Source: Planctomycetota bacterium
Lineage (GTDB): Bacteria; Planctomycetota; OFTM77
NCBI GenBank assembly: GCA_029260795.1
Contig: JAJDCO010000057.1
Span: 62,001-126,000 of the forward strand
Direction of reading: 5' to 3'
DNA: 64,000 nucleotides
This document shows positions 35,825-45,327 of this stretch, one piece after another. A model generated the notes under the pieces. That model was given only the letters and a program-made list of their open reading frames with translations. It searched no databases and was not told where the DNA came from. The position numbers were made by a program, and so were the translations under genes. The first letter of the stretch is position 1, and the number at the start of each line of letters is the position of its first letter.

Positions 35825-36909
35825 CGTTTTGACTCCGGACGCTCGTGAATGAAGCGGACGTTGGTCGGCACCGCGAAGACGCTCTCGCCGAGATGCGACG
35901 GGAGATCCTCGGAGTCGACCCATACGTTGGAAGCGTTGTCATCCGCCGTCCAAGTGAGTACGGACTCGTCCGGACCGATGAAGGTGAACTGCCGCGCGGG
36001 TCGCGCCTGAGTGAAGGCCAGGAGTACCGCGAGTGCCGAGGACGCGAGCCCGAGACCGACCCGACCCACCCGTTGATCCTCGGCCAGCGAGCTCTCGAGC
36101 ACGGCGTGGACTCGCCGGCCGAGACGCGTTTGGATCGAGCCGGCACCGAGCGCGAAGGCCGGTGCTTCTTTCGTGGCAAGGTTGACCAAGGAGCGTGCGT
36201 AGGTGGTCGGCGAGAGTCCGGTCATCACGGCGTCGCGATCGCAGGCGAGCTCCACCAGGTCGAGGGCGCGGCGGCGCGCCAGCCAAGCCAAAGGGCTCCA
36301 GGGAACGAGGATCACGAGGAGCGTGAAGAGGAGCTGAGCCCAGTGATCGCGGCGGCGGAGATGGGCCAGCTCGTGGCAGAGGAGGCCGGTCATCTCCTCG
36401 GTCTCGAGTCGAGTGGGAATGCGTTGAGGAATGACGATGGTGGGTCGTCGTCCCCAGCACCAGATCGCGGGTGCCGAGAGTGCTTCGGATGTCCGGCAGT
36501 CGATCGGGCGGTCCATGCCGACTCGTCGCGTCGCTTCGTCGAGGCAGGACGCGACTTTGGACGAATCGCACCGCCGAGCACTTCGCATCAAGGTGCGTGT
36601 CTGTCGCATCCCCCGAAGCGCTTTCAGTCCGACCGCCGCGCTGAGTAGTGCCCACGCGACGAAGAGGACGACCGAACCCGGAGATGTGCCACGACTCGGT
36701 GAAAGAAGCTCGACGTGAGACGCCGACCAAAGCCCGCCCCCGAGTACGCCGACCGCGCGAGCGAAGAGGGAGGTGACGAGCCCCGCGGCCGTGCTCCAGC
36801 AGAGCGTGCGATGGGCGCGCGCCGGTGAGCTCGTCCTCGCCGCGATCGTGACTCCGATCGCGAGCCAGACGAGGTGGTGCCAGGCGAACGTGAGCAGAAT
36901 CGTGCTCAT
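35821..36909 (-). CDS. M56-family membrane metallopeptidase (BlaR1-like)
   Basis: 362 residues from ATG 36909, overlapping the BlaI stop (ATGA). It has N-terminal membrane helices (about 5-23, 40-60, 80-95), the zinc site HELAH at 179-183 and the third ligand Glu220 (ELACDRDAV), and further helices near 195-210 and 285-305. The C-terminal tail is short and no penicillin-binding domain is present, so it is not a beta-lactam sensor. As in BlaR1/BlaI pairs it probably cleaves the repressor when a signal is sensed outside the membrane. Confidence 0.85.
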   Translation of the reverse strand: MSTILLTFAWHHLVWLAIGVTIAARTSSPARAHRTLCWSTAAGLVTSLFARAVGVLGGGLWSASHVELLSPSRGTSPGSVVLFVAWALLSAAVGLKALRGMRQTRTLMRSARRCDSSKVASCLDEATRRVGMDRPIDCRTSEALSAPAIWCWGRRPTIVIPQRIPTRLETEEMTGLLCHELAHLRRRDHWAQLLFTLLVILVPWSPLAWLARRRALDLVELACDRDAVMTGLSPTTYARSLVNLATKEAPAFALGAGSIQTRLGRRVHAVLESSLAEDQRVGRVGLGLASSALAVLLAFTQARPARQFTFIGPDESVLTWTADDNASNVWVDSEDLPSHLGESVFAVPTNVRFIHERPESKR

Positions 36910-37313
36910 GACGGTTTCCTCCGCTTCGACGCGCGCTCTCGCTTCTCCGCATCGGCGATGAGGTCGCGAAGATGATCAAGCTCGTCCGGCGAGATGCGCT
37001 CGTCCTCGAGAACGTGCTCGAGCAGGAGCTTTCGCTCGCCGCCGAAGAACGTGTCGATGAAGGAGCGCAACGAGCGTGTCCGCTCCCGATGCCGGTTGCG
37101 CGCCGCCGAGTAGACGTAGCTTCGACCCTCGGCGCGATGCTTCACCCAGCCGAGCGACTCGAGCTTCTGCAGCGTCGAGAGCACGGTCGTGTAGGCCGGA
37201 GGCTTTCGCCGCCCGAGCGCCTTGCGCACCTCCTGCACGGTCGCTTCGCCGTGGTCCCAGAGGACCTCGAGGACCGTGCGCTGCACGTCACCCAGCTCGT
37301 CCAGGCGTGCCAT
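36906..37313 (-). CDS. blaI-like: BlaI/MecI/CopY-family transcriptional repressor
   Basis: 135 residues from ATG 37313, with GGAGGT four bases upstream; GTG 37319 lies inside that site and is rejected. The winged-helix domain is clear: ELGDVQRTVLEVLWDHGEATVQEVRKALG, then YTTVLSTLQKLESLGWVKHRAEGRSYVY. The C-terminal part is the dimerisation region. A palindrome matching this family's operators lies just upstream (37332-37348). It should repress its own operon of M56 peptidase, protease-thioredoxin and lipoprotein. Confidence 0.9.
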   Translation of the reverse strand: MARLDELGDVQRTVLEVLWDHGEATVQEVRKALGRRKPPAYTTVLSTLQKLESLGWVKHRAEGRSYVYSAARNRHRERTRSLRSFIDTFFGGERKLLLEHVLEDERISPDELDHLRDLIADAEKRERASKRRKPS

Positions 37314-37331
37314 CGCCACCTCCGCTCGATC

Positions 37332-37348
37332 TACTACTCAGAATAGTA
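37332..37348. promoter_or_regulatory. Putative BlaI-type operator
   Basis: TACTA (37332-37336) and TAGTA (37344-37348) form a perfect inverted repeat with a 7-base centre, resembling the TACTACA-type operators of BlaI/MecI/CopY repressors. It is about 18 bases upstream of the repressor start. On the minus strand TACTAT inside it could serve as a -10 box, so binding would block transcription. Confidence 0.6.
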
Positions 37349-37616
37349 CTACCGAGTGAGGTATACGGGGAAAGGGGGAGCGGGTGTGAGAGAGAAGTTC
37401 AGATTAATCTGGGCGGTCTTTGCTTGCTGCGCGTGCGGTTCTTGGGGCCCCTGGCCGCTCGTGGGCGGGGTGCTTCGTGGGTAGGTGAGGAGCGGGCCAT
37501 GCCGTTCGATGGCATGACCCGCTCGCTTCGCTTGCGGCACACACCCATGGGGTGTTCGTTCGTCGTTCGTCGTTCGTCGTGGAGCGGCGCCGAGCCGGGC
37601 CGCTCCAAGCGAGCAC
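37349..37616. other. Intergenic stretch with simple repeats
   Basis: Holds GCTCGCTTCGCTTGCGG, a motif like the 32.3-32.9 kb repeat, and a run of the 7-mer CGTCGTT repeated about four times near 37555-37580. No gene supported. Confidence 0.5.
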
Positions 37617-39125
37617 TCAGCGGCGGTAGAGGTCGGCGGTGCTTCCTCCGCCACCCAGGATGAGCACGCCGTCGTTGTCGAGGACTCGTCCGAAGGGCGT
37701 GGCGCGCGGTACGGTCAAGCCTCCCGTGACGCGGAAGCTTTGGCTGCCGTAGAGGTCGATCTCGCCGCGAGGGTTGATCGTGACCTCGGAGAGGTCGCCC
37801 TTGAGAGTGATCTCGAGACCACCGGCTACCAAGGCCTCACCACCGGGAAGTGCGATCACGGCCGGCAGAGCGCGGGCGATTTGCAGGCCGGCCACGTGGG
37901 TGAACGTTCCTCCGAAGATGTTGGTGCGCCATTCCTCACCCGAGTTGACCGATGCGACGGCGAGGTCGGCGGGATCGCCCGAGTTGAGGAAGGCCGTGAA
38001 GTCGATGTTGACTCCGCCCGCGAGGAGGACGCGGCCGTTGTCGAGTGCGGCTGCGCTGTGCAGCATGCGACCGGTGTTGAAGACTTGCGGAATGAACGAG
38101 AAGCCGTCGCTCGCCGTGTCCCAGAGATACGCCGTGTTCGAGACGAAGGGCACGTTGACGATCGGAATCAACGTCAGGCCGCCGGCGACCACGACATCGC
38201 CCGCGCCGTTGGTCGTCGCGGTGTGAAGTGCCTTGGGCTCGAGCATCGAGCCGCCGGCCCGGAAGGTTTCGGTGATTGGGTCGAAGAGCTCGCTCGAAGC
38301 ACGCAAGCCGGCAAAGAGCTGCAGGATGCCGGTCGTGTCGAGGATCTCGAAGCCACCCGTGATCAGCACTTCGCCGTTGCCTGTCACGGATGCGGCATGG
38401 CCGGCGCGTGCGATCGACATTTGGAAGCCGGTGCAGCTGGGCACGCTCGGATCGAGCACGATCGCGGCATCGGTCGGTTGACCGTCGACCCCGAGACCGC
38501 CCGCGATGAACACTCGTCCGTCGGGCAGCGGCGTCGCGCTGGCCAGGAGCGGGATCGGACACGGCAACGGCAACGACGTCATCTCTTCGAGCCTCGGATC
38601 GAAGAGATGAGCCACCGGCGAAAGAGCCGGAAGGATCAGGGTCCGACCGTCGGCGAGCGTCACCATGGCACCGTTGCCGGTGATCGGTACGTCGAGAGCA
38701 TCCAGAGTGGGGCGCGCCGTCTCAGCCGGCATGCCGACGACCCGCACCAGATTGCTGACGGTGTCCAGGACGTCGAGGGCGACCGCCTGGAAGGAGAGCC
38801 GCACGCCGTCGAGGCGAGCGTCGTTCGGAAGCAAGGCCGGGATCGTGCGCTGTCCTTGAGCGTCGAGTGAGCCGACGAAACCCGGCAAGCCGGCTGCCAG
38901 ACCGAGGAAGCGCACACCGATTCCCAGTGCCGCTTGGCCGCCGGGCAGCGGAGTGCTCTGCTCTGCGAGATCGAAGAGCAGGAGGTACGGCCGATTCGCA
39001 TCGCCTTCGATCGAGAAGGTGACTGGCGCTCCGAGCACACCACCCTGAGAATCCAAATCCCAGCCTTGGGAGAAGGCCGGGCAGGACAGGGCGAGCAACA
39101 GCGTCGACAGGAGCAGTGGGCGCAT
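37617..39125 (-). CDS. Secreted Kelch-repeat protein
   Basis: 502 residues from ATG 39125 (GTG 39128 is also possible; AAGGA lies upstream). Signal peptide MRPLLLSTLLLALSCPAFS. An N-terminal beta domain of ~110 residues is followed by Kelch-type repeats with the GG-doublet pattern: RVFIAGGLGVDG, EVLITGGFEI, DVVVAGGLTLI, RVLLAGGVNID, EALVAGGLEI and a final VLILGGGGSTADLYRR. It should fold as a beta-propeller outside the cytoplasm. Partner or ligand unknown. Confidence 0.8.
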   Translation of the reverse strand: MRPLLLSTLLLALSCPAFSQGWDLDSQGGVLGAPVTFSIEGDANRPYLLLFDLAEQSTPLPGGQAALGIGVRFLGLAAGLPGFVGSLDAQGQRTIPALLPNDARLDGVRLSFQAVALDVLDTVSNLVRVVGMPAETARPTLDALDVPITGNGAMVTLADGRTLILPALSPVAHLFDPRLEEMTSLPLPCPIPLLASATPLPDGRVFIAGGLGVDGQPTDAAIVLDPSVPSCTGFQMSIARAGHAASVTGNGEVLITGGFEILDTTGILQLFAGLRASSELFDPITETFRAGGSMLEPKALHTATTNGAGDVVVAGGLTLIPIVNVPFVSNTAYLWDTASDGFSFIPQVFNTGRMLHSAAALDNGRVLLAGGVNIDFTAFLNSGDPADLAVASVNSGEEWRTNIFGGTFTHVAGLQIARALPAVIALPGGEALVAGGLEITLKGDLSEVTINPRGEIDLYGSQSFRVTGGLTVPRATPFGRVLDNDGVLILGGGGSTADLYRR

Positions 39126-39242
39126 CACGAGTTCCTTCTCTCGGGGGGCATCGGGCGAATCCGCCCATGATAGCGGGTGAATCGCGCCGTCCCAGCACTC
39201 GATCCCAGAGAAAAGCCAGGCCGAGCGACGCGATCGTGACCC

Positions 39243-39887
39243 TCACTTGCCAAAATGGATCTCGGTCGGGCTGGGGCCAGACTGGGTCCACTCGAGATCC
39301 AGAGCCTCGGAGGACGTGCCGGCGACGAGGACGCTGTAAGAGCCGGGCGGGAGCTCCAGGGAAAGCTGTCCCCAGGTGTCGGTCGTGAATGTGCTCGTGT
39401 CTACTCCGAGCTCGCTCCAGCGCTCGAAGACGATGTCGGTATCGGAAAGCACTCCTCCGCTGGCAGCGTCTCGACAGGTCAGCCTCGCCTCCACCAGCCT
39501 GATGTCGAGAGGGACTCGAGTGAGGCGACCCGCCGGTACCGTGACCGAGTGCGCGGTTCGCCAAGGACCGGGAACCGTTACGAGGAGGATGTGCTCCCCG
39601 GGCGCGAGCGGGCCCAGCGAGACCGAGGCCTCGGCATCCGTCGGCTGTCGGAGGACGATGAGCCCCCGGCCGTTGGCCGAGGGAGCGTAATAGTCGCTCG
39701 CTCGCTCGATCAGCTCGACGCGGACATTGGCCGCCGCCCGGGTCCCGTTGATGGAGATCTCAGCCTCGAGTCGGGCGGGACAGCGAGTCGAGAGAGCGAA
39801 GTCGCGGCGGACGACCTTGCTTCTCGGCCGGATCCTTGCCGGCACCCGGCCGAGTCGCTCTAATCTGATGGAATTCCGCTCGTTCAT
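39243..39887 (-). CDS. Fragment-like protein with carboxypeptidase-regulatory-type domains
   Basis: 214 residues from ATG 39887 to the stop at 39243. From about residue 36 it looks like two Ig-like regulatory domains: LEAEISINGTRAAANVRVELI, LAPGEHILLVTVPG, VTVPAGRLTRVPLDIRL, and LELPPGSYSVLVAG. No signal peptide is present and the first ~30 basic residues look non-native, so this is probably the 3' end of a larger exported gene whose start is lost. It is not expressed from an obvious site. Confidence 0.45.
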   Translation of the reverse strand: MNERNSIRLERLGRVPARIRPRSKVVRRDFALSTRCPARLEAEISINGTRAAANVRVELIERASDYYAPSANGRGLIVLRQPTDAEASVSLGPLAPGEHILLVTVPGPWRTAHSVTVPAGRLTRVPLDIRLVEARLTCRDAASGGVLSDTDIVFERWSELGVDTSTFTTDTWGQLSLELPPGSYSVLVAGTSSEALDLEWTQSGPSPTEIHFGK

Positions 39888-40078
39888 TGGTCACCCACGC
39901 CCTCGGCGGGTCCGTCGAATTCGAATTGGCCGTCGTTGTCGACGTCATGAAGCTCTGGCAGGTCATCCGTATCACGCGTGCAGTCGCCTCGAACTCATCC
40001 GTCGGTTTCGCCCTGACGCGCAGCACCAGACGGCACGATTATCCGAGGTACGAGCTCCCGCCCGGGAGGGGAGGCGGC

Positions 40079-41086
40079 ATGTACAAGTTTCTCGTCGTGA
40101 TCTCAGACTTCATCGCATTGGTTTCCGGCCTGCTGCTCCTCGTTGGTTGTCAGTCCCCTCTTTGGAGCGTCGAGCTTGGTGGGCCGGCGCTTGGATTCGG
40201 GAACGAGATCGCGTTCTCTCCCGATGGTAAATTGTTGTTCCTGGGTTGCAGCAGGAACGGGACGTTCCGTTGCGTCGACCCAGAGGATGGAAGGACGATC
40301 TGGAGTGTAACCGCCCACGAGGACGACAGGTCAGCTTGGCTGCTGGCAGTCACTGCCATTGCTGTCAGTGAAGACGGGCGAAAAGTCGTCACGGGTACGG
40401 CAGGTGCGAGGTCGGGAAAGGTGCGCGTTTGGGAGGCGTCTTCCGGCACGTTCGATGGCCGTTTGGATCCAATAGGACTCCTGTCCGGTGTTGTAGCCGA
40501 TGTTGCAATTGATGAGCATGGGGATCGTATTGCGGCCTGCGATGAGAACGGCGCGATTGCTCTCTGGCGGGACGGCGGGAGGCTCTTGGCTGTGACGTGG
40601 CGCGCCCCAGCCGCTGTTGTTCAAATGGTTTTTGATTGTACAGGTCGGCTGAATTGCGTGGACCTGCAGGGAGGTGTCATTATCATCAATCCTGATGGTC
40701 GTGTTGAGCGCCATCAGCTGACTGGCGAGCTGGGCGTGGCAGGCGCGACGATCAATTCCAGGGGCGATCGCGCGGCGTTCGGCACGTACGACGGGCAGCT
40801 ACGAGTCTATGAGGTAGAGTCTCAAGAAGTCTTGTGGGGTTGTGATTTCGAGCAAGGGAATTGGCCGTACATTGGTCCAATAAGAAGAGTTGCCTTTGCT
40901 GGGCCATCGCAGCTGATCGTGGTACTAAGAGGCGAAGAGAGGATTCCTGTATATGAAGATGGTGAACTGCTGCGCACCCACAGAGTTGGTAGGACGGGTG
41001 TTAATGCAGTGGCCTTGAGCCATTCACGGCGAGCGCTTTGCGCCATTTTTTCGGACACGTTTGGTCGGTATTGGTTGATCGACTAA
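40079..41086 (+). CDS. WD40/quinoprotein-like lipoprotein
   Basis: 335 residues from ATG 40079, preceded by GGGAGGGGAGG. The N-terminus is a lipoprotein signal ending LLLLVGCQS. The mature part has propeller blades typical of WD40/PQQ-like folds: IAFSPDGKLLFLGCS, AVSEDGRKVVTGTAG.., VRVWEASSG, VAIDEHGDRIAACDENGAIALW and YDGQLRVYEVESQEVLWGC. The base composition is a little poorer in G+C than its neighbours. Function unknown; surface scaffold likely. Confidence 0.75.
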   Translation: MYKFLVVISDFIALVSGLLLLVGCQSPLWSVELGGPALGFGNEIAFSPDGKLLFLGCSRNGTFRCVDPEDGRTIWSVTAHEDDRSAWLLAVTAIAVSEDGRKVVTGTAGARSGKVRVWEASSGTFDGRLDPIGLLSGVVADVAIDEHGDRIAACDENGAIALWRDGGRLLAVTWRAPAAVVQMVFDCTGRLNCVDLQGGVIIINPDGRVERHQLTGELGVAGATINSRGDRAAFGTYDGQLRVYEVESQEVLWGCDFEQGNWPYIGPIRRVAFAGPSQLIVVLRGEERIPVYEDGELLRTHRVGRTGVNAVALSHSRRALCAIFSDTFGRYWLID

Positions 41087-41834
41087 GAGGCATCTCGTTG
41101 AGAGATGCCCGGACGCAATGCCGGCCCTTGCCCAAAGGCCTGGGTCCAAGGATGAGCACCCCGGGTCGGCTCCGGGCCGGTCGTTCAGCATTCTGTTCTA
41201 CCGGGCGCCTTCAGCTCGAACCGTTGGCGCCCGGGAATCGAGCCCGAAACGCGCGAATGAGATTGCGTGCGGGTATCCGGGCGGACGCGGCCCGGATGCG
41301 GGGAAGCCTGATTCCGAGTGCGCGCGCGACCTGGCGCGCCTCGCCCGCCACATCAACGGACGGTTCGTTCCCCGCATCGGCTCGCGAGCTCGTGACCTCG
41401 CTGTCGCATCCAGAGATGGTCGCATCCGAAGCGGGTTGTTTCATTCGACTCGTCATCGCTCAAACTCCTCGAGGTGGCCGCAATTATGTTCATCGAGGGC
41501 CTCGGTCGACACCTCGTCCGCAGAAGCCCGTTGACCCGCGGCTCGGGCATTCGGTCTTCCGATCTGCAACGCCGAAAGCGGCCCCGAGACTCGACACGAA
41601 AAACTGAGGGCCACAACACGCCAGCCGACGCATGCGCTTGCACGATCGAGCCGAATCCGAGCGCTGCAGTGCCCTCGAGATGGCCGGATGGAGGCTCGGC
41701 TGGCGGCCCACCGGTCCCGCGGCCGACGGCGTCGGAGACTCTCGACGACCTGGAAACCGATCGGGAAAGGTGATTAAGTCAGGTGCGTTCCATTGTGCGG
41801 CGAAGGAGTGTCGCTTCTTGTGTCAGGGGACCCG
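41087..41834. other. 748-bp stretch without a recognised gene
   Basis: Several frames of 60-190 codons are open on both strands but none shows a domain, signal peptide or ribosome-binding site. It has GC-rich segments with local GCGC palindromes. The promoter of the next gene should lie in its last ~100 bases, though I cannot mark it. Confidence 0.5.
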
Positions 41835-44090
41835 ATGATCACGGCCACTTTGCTAAGCATTCGCCCTCCCGTTCTCGTTTCTGCCTTCATCGCGCTGGCG
41901 GCGTTGGGATCGGTGGCGCAAGAGAAGCCCGTCAAGACCCGGCCGCATCGCGTCCAGGAATGGCTCGACCGGACTGAGGGTTTCTACGCCGGACGCGACG
42001 CGGCTCAGCTGCGTCGCAGCTCGGGATGGAAGCACTTCGTCAAGATCCGACGCTTTCTGAAGGCGCGGACGGTCGGCGGTGTTCCTCCGACCGCGGGGGT
42101 TCAGATGCAGGCGTACTTGGCCGGGCTTTCGCGAAGCAAGGTGCCGAAGCTCGGTGCCGACTGGACCCCGGTCGGACCGTCGAACGTCTCGGGCCGCATC
42201 GTCGATCTGAAGTTCCATCCCACCAACTCCCAGCTCGTCTATGCCGCCTCAGCGAGCGGTGGAGTGTGGATCTCGTCCGACGGCGGAGACACCTGGCGCA
42301 CGACCACGGACTCGCTGCCTTCCCTCGCCATCGGCGCCGTCTGTGTGCTGCCCACGGATCCGAACGTCATTCTCGCCGCGACCGGAGAGGGACTCCACTG
42401 GACGTACGTGGTCTACGGCATGGGCATCTTCAAGTCCACCGATGCCGGCGAGACGTGGGCTCCGACGAGTCTCACGCACGAGATCACCGACAACCATGGC
42501 TTCCATGTGATGGAGGCGAACCCGTTCACGGGAACCGTCCTCGCCGGTGCGAATGATGGCCTTTGGCGTTCGACCGATGAGGGGGATACGTGGACGCGGG
42601 TCCTCGCGGGGGCCGAGTACTACGACGTCCAATGGAAGCCCGGAAGCGCGAGCCGCGTGTACGCGACGAAGGGAAACGCGGCGAGCGGCAACGGGGTCAA
42701 GGTATCGAACGACGATGGTCTCACCTGGGCTCCGGCTGGGATCGGGCAGCCGGCGAGCTCCCTCATCAGCAAGACGAAGCTGGCGGTGACGCCGTCGGAC
42801 CCCAGTGTCCTCTATGCCCACTTCGGCAACCGCCTGACGGGTGGCACGCTCGGCATCTATCGCAGTACCGATGATGGCGCGACCTGGAGCGCACGCAACA
42901 CGACGCTCAATATCTCGGGGTCACAGGGCACCTACGCGGTCACGATCGGCGTCGATCCGGACGACCCTCAGCGAGTCATCGCCGGCGGTATCGAGGTGTA
43001 CCTCTCCACCGACGGGGGGCTCACCTTCGCGGAGACCGGCGACGGAGACCCGCTCGGGGACGACACCGCGATCCATTGGGACCACCACGCGATCGTCTGG
43101 GAGCCGGGATCGAGCAGCAACGTGTGGGTGGGAACGGACGGCGGTCCCTGGCGCTCGACCGACAACGGTGATACGTGGAGCCCGAAGCGGGATGGTCTTC
43201 TGACGACTCAGTTCTACGACGTCGGGATCGATGCCAACGATTCCGACTTCGCGATGGGAGGCAGCCAAGACAACGGTCTGCCCTGGGTCGAGGCGCCAGG
43301 CACCCCCTGGTTCCCGTCGACTCTCACCGCCGACGGGCTCGCCTCCTACGTCGAAACACAGGACTCGAGCACGATCCACGCGGAGTCACAGTTCGGTGGA
43401 CACGTAAGGAGCCGCGATCGCGGGCAGAGCTGGGTCGAGACGACGAACGGTCTCACCGGAGTCTCCCGAGCCTTCGCTCCGCTCGACCTCGACCCCAACC
43501 GCGCGGGCCATCTCTACACGGGGACATCCGACGGAATCTTTCGCACCGACGATGGTCAGGACCTTTGGGTACGCGTTGCGTTGCAGCAGGCGACCTGGAT
43601 CTCGATCAGCCGGGTGGACGGCGACATCGTCTGGACGACGGATGGCCTCGAGCAGGTCAACCCGCCCGTGCGATTCACGACGAATGACGGTGGAAGCTGG
43701 ACGTTTCCGGCGCCGTATGGATTCGCCGTGGGCAACGAGACGAAGATCCTGGCGCACCCGACCGATTCCGCCACGGCCTTCGTCACCTTTGCTGGCTACT
43801 CGGGCGTGGCTCACGTGGCCCGCACGCAGGATTTCGGCGCAACCTGGGAGGACGTGAGCGGCGACTTCCCGCCCGACCCGGCCAACACGATGGTGGTCGA
43901 TCCCGCCCATCCAGCCCACTGGTACGTGGGAACCGACACCGGCGTCTGGTTCAGCAAGGACGAGGGCACCCGGTGGTTCCGCCTCGGTACGTTTCCGAAT
44001 GTCGTGGTCTACGATCTGGAGCTCCATCCAGGCGAGCGCCAGCTCGTCGCGGCCACCTACGGGCGAGGAATCTGGACCATCGATCTCTAG
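41835..44090 (+). CDS. Secreted BNR/sortilin-like beta-propeller protein
   Basis: 751 residues from ATG 41835 with GGGGA upstream. Signal peptide near residues 10-28 (VLVSAFIALAALGSVAQ). Repeated BNR Asp-boxes (S-x-D-x-G-x-T-W) are plain: SSDGGDTWR, STDAGETWA, STDEGDTWT, SNDDGLTWA, STDDGATWS, STDNGDTWS, and TNDGGSWTF. The layout is that of VPS10/sortilin-like glycosidase-type propellers, probably two of them. The end YDLELHPGERQLVAATYGRGIW is the standard closing blade. Despite frequent glycosyl hydrolase labels, no catalytic residues are recognised. Confidence 0.8.
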   Translation: MITATLLSIRPPVLVSAFIALAALGSVAQEKPVKTRPHRVQEWLDRTEGFYAGRDAAQLRRSSGWKHFVKIRRFLKARTVGGVPPTAGVQMQAYLAGLSRSKVPKLGADWTPVGPSNVSGRIVDLKFHPTNSQLVYAASASGGVWISSDGGDTWRTTTDSLPSLAIGAVCVLPTDPNVILAATGEGLHWTYVVYGMGIFKSTDAGETWAPTSLTHEITDNHGFHVMEANPFTGTVLAGANDGLWRSTDEGDTWTRVLAGAEYYDVQWKPGSASRVYATKGNAASGNGVKVSNDDGLTWAPAGIGQPASSLISKTKLAVTPSDPSVLYAHFGNRLTGGTLGIYRSTDDGATWSARNTTLNISGSQGTYAVTIGVDPDDPQRVIAGGIEVYLSTDGGLTFAETGDGDPLGDDTAIHWDHHAIVWEPGSSSNVWVGTDGGPWRSTDNGDTWSPKRDGLLTTQFYDVGIDANDSDFAMGGSQDNGLPWVEAPGTPWFPSTLTADGLASYVETQDSSTIHAESQFGGHVRSRDRGQSWVETTNGLTGVSRAFAPLDLDPNRAGHLYTGTSDGIFRTDDGQDLWVRVALQQATWISISRVDGDIVWTTDGLEQVNPPVRFTTNDGGSWTFPAPYGFAVGNETKILAHPTDSATAFVTFAGYSGVAHVARTQDFGATWEDVSGDFPPDPANTMVVDPAHPAHWYVGTDTGVWFSKDEGTRWFRLGTFPNVVVYDLELHPGERQLVAATYGRGIWTIDL

Positions 44091-44341
44091 GTGAGGCTTC
44101 CAGGCACGTTGTACAAGCTCGAGTCGGGGCGCACCATCGGGAAGCTCGTACTCGAGGCCTGGTCATGAGGCTGGGCGCCCTTGCGGATTGCGATCGGCGC
44201 CCGACAATGCACCGCACATCAGGAATGCGCGTCGCCCGCTGTGCCTGACGGGAGCAAATGAGCTCTTCAACCACGACACGGGTGCTCTGCAGGTCACGTG
44301 GGACGTGCCGTGCAGCCCACAACTTCGAGGAATGACCGACC

Positions 44342-44626
44342 ATGCTGACGATCGTCGCCAACATCCAGGCCAACGCCGATAAGATCGAGCGGGTCAAAGC
44401 CGAGCTCGAGAAGCTCGTCCCGATCACGCAGGCTGAGGAAGGCTGCATTCAGTACGACCTCCATCAGGACAACGAGGACCCCGCCCGCTTCTTGTTCTAC
44501 GAAAACTGGGAGTCCCGTGAGCTCTGGCAGGTTCACATGAGTGCCCCTCATCTGGCGGCCTACCGGCAAGCCACCGAGGGGGCGGTGGCCGAGTTCACAC
44601 TCCAGGAGATGAGCCGCCTCGGTTGA
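44342..44626 (+). CDS. ABM-domain monooxygenase-like protein (YgiN type)
   Basis: 94 residues. The pattern LTIVANIQANADKIERVKAELEKLVPITQAEEGCIQYDLHQDNEDPARF, FYENWESRELWQVHMSAPHL is the antibiotic-biosynthesis-monooxygenase fold, a small dimeric alpha-beta barrel that often oxidises quinols. GAGGA lies 14 bases before the ATG, a weak site. It stands alone; the gap before it (44091-44341) holds nothing I can name. Confidence 0.85.
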   Translation: MLTIVANIQANADKIERVKAELEKLVPITQAEEGCIQYDLHQDNEDPARFLFYENWESRELWQVHMSAPHLAAYRQATEGAVAEFTLQEMSRLG

Positions 44627-44799
44627 CCTCGCCATAGGCCCGGGCACGCTGGCATACCGGGGCTCGCCAGTTCGATGTGGATCTCGGAGGTCGAGAGTCC
44701 AGTCAATCCAGGTCTCCGATTGGTGGATTCGCCTCGGCGCGCCGGTCATCCTTCTCGCCCTCGCAGACTGGTACATGATCGCCATGCCGGGCTACGGAT

Positions 44800-44931
44800 A
44801 CAGCGGTATTCCGGTATGCCTACTACCACACGCTGGGCGACACCATGGACAAGAGCGACTTCGAGCGCACGGCGAGGGTCGTCGTCGGCTTGCGCCACGT
44901 CGTGGAAGAGCTGGCGGCTACGGTCGAGTGA
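44800..44931 (+). pseudogene. C-terminal remnant of an M28-type peptidase
   Basis: In frame with TGA 44929-44931 the sequence reads YAYYHTLGDTMDKSDFERTARVVV..VVEELA, matching the end of M28 aminopeptidases (YHT..DT.DKID). A few bases upstream the matching frame changes: GYSGIPV is in another frame, so a frameshift is present, and no earlier part of the enzyme is seen. The rest of 44632-45102 shows nothing else. Confidence 0.5.
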
Positions 44932-45102
44932 GTCGACCCGTCGCGACGGCGACGCCGTCGATCTGATCACCAGCAATCTTGAATCGCTCCCATGTCGGCC
45001 AGAGCATTTGGAGTGGAGGCGGTGGTCATCACCACCGGCGATGGCTGGAGAGGTACTTGAAAGGCAGGTCTGGACCAGGTGAACGCGGGCTCGAGGATCT
45101 GG

Positions 45103-45177
45103 TCACGCCCAGAGTATGAAGTAGAGACCGGCGGTAACTCCTACCGCGACGGCGATGATGAACAGGATGGACGTCAT
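45103..45177 (-). CDS. Tiny single-pass membrane peptide, 24 residues
   Basis: On the minus strand ATG 45177 is preceded by GAGAGG six bases away and opens a 24-codon frame, MTSILFIIAVAVGVTAGLYF plus ILWA, which is one continuous hydrophobic helix. Such very short membrane proteins exist in bacteria. It is divergent from the cytochrome/DUF1549 gene. Support is the start signal and composition only. Confidence 0.4.
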   Translation of the reverse strand: MTSILFIIAVAVGVTAGLYFILWA

Positions 45178-45327
45178 CGGAGACCTCTCTTGATTCGATC
45201 GGGGCATGAGCCCTCCCTCTTTCGGGCTTCCGCCCGATGTCGCGACGCGCGATCACCGGCAAGCGATGGTACGGTTGGGGCCATGGCAACCGGCGACAAC
45301 CTTCACTCGAGACCGAGAGACTGGTCG

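Noticed and set aside
33653..37313. BlaI/BlaR1 pair as beta-lactam resistance
   Set aside because: The M56 protein lacks a penicillin-binding sensor domain and no beta-lactamase follows; the target is a protease-thioredoxin fusion.
41038..41607. 189-codon plus-strand frame after the WD40-like lipoprotein
   Set aside because: Overlaps the end of that gene, has no ribosome-binding site and no recognisable domain.
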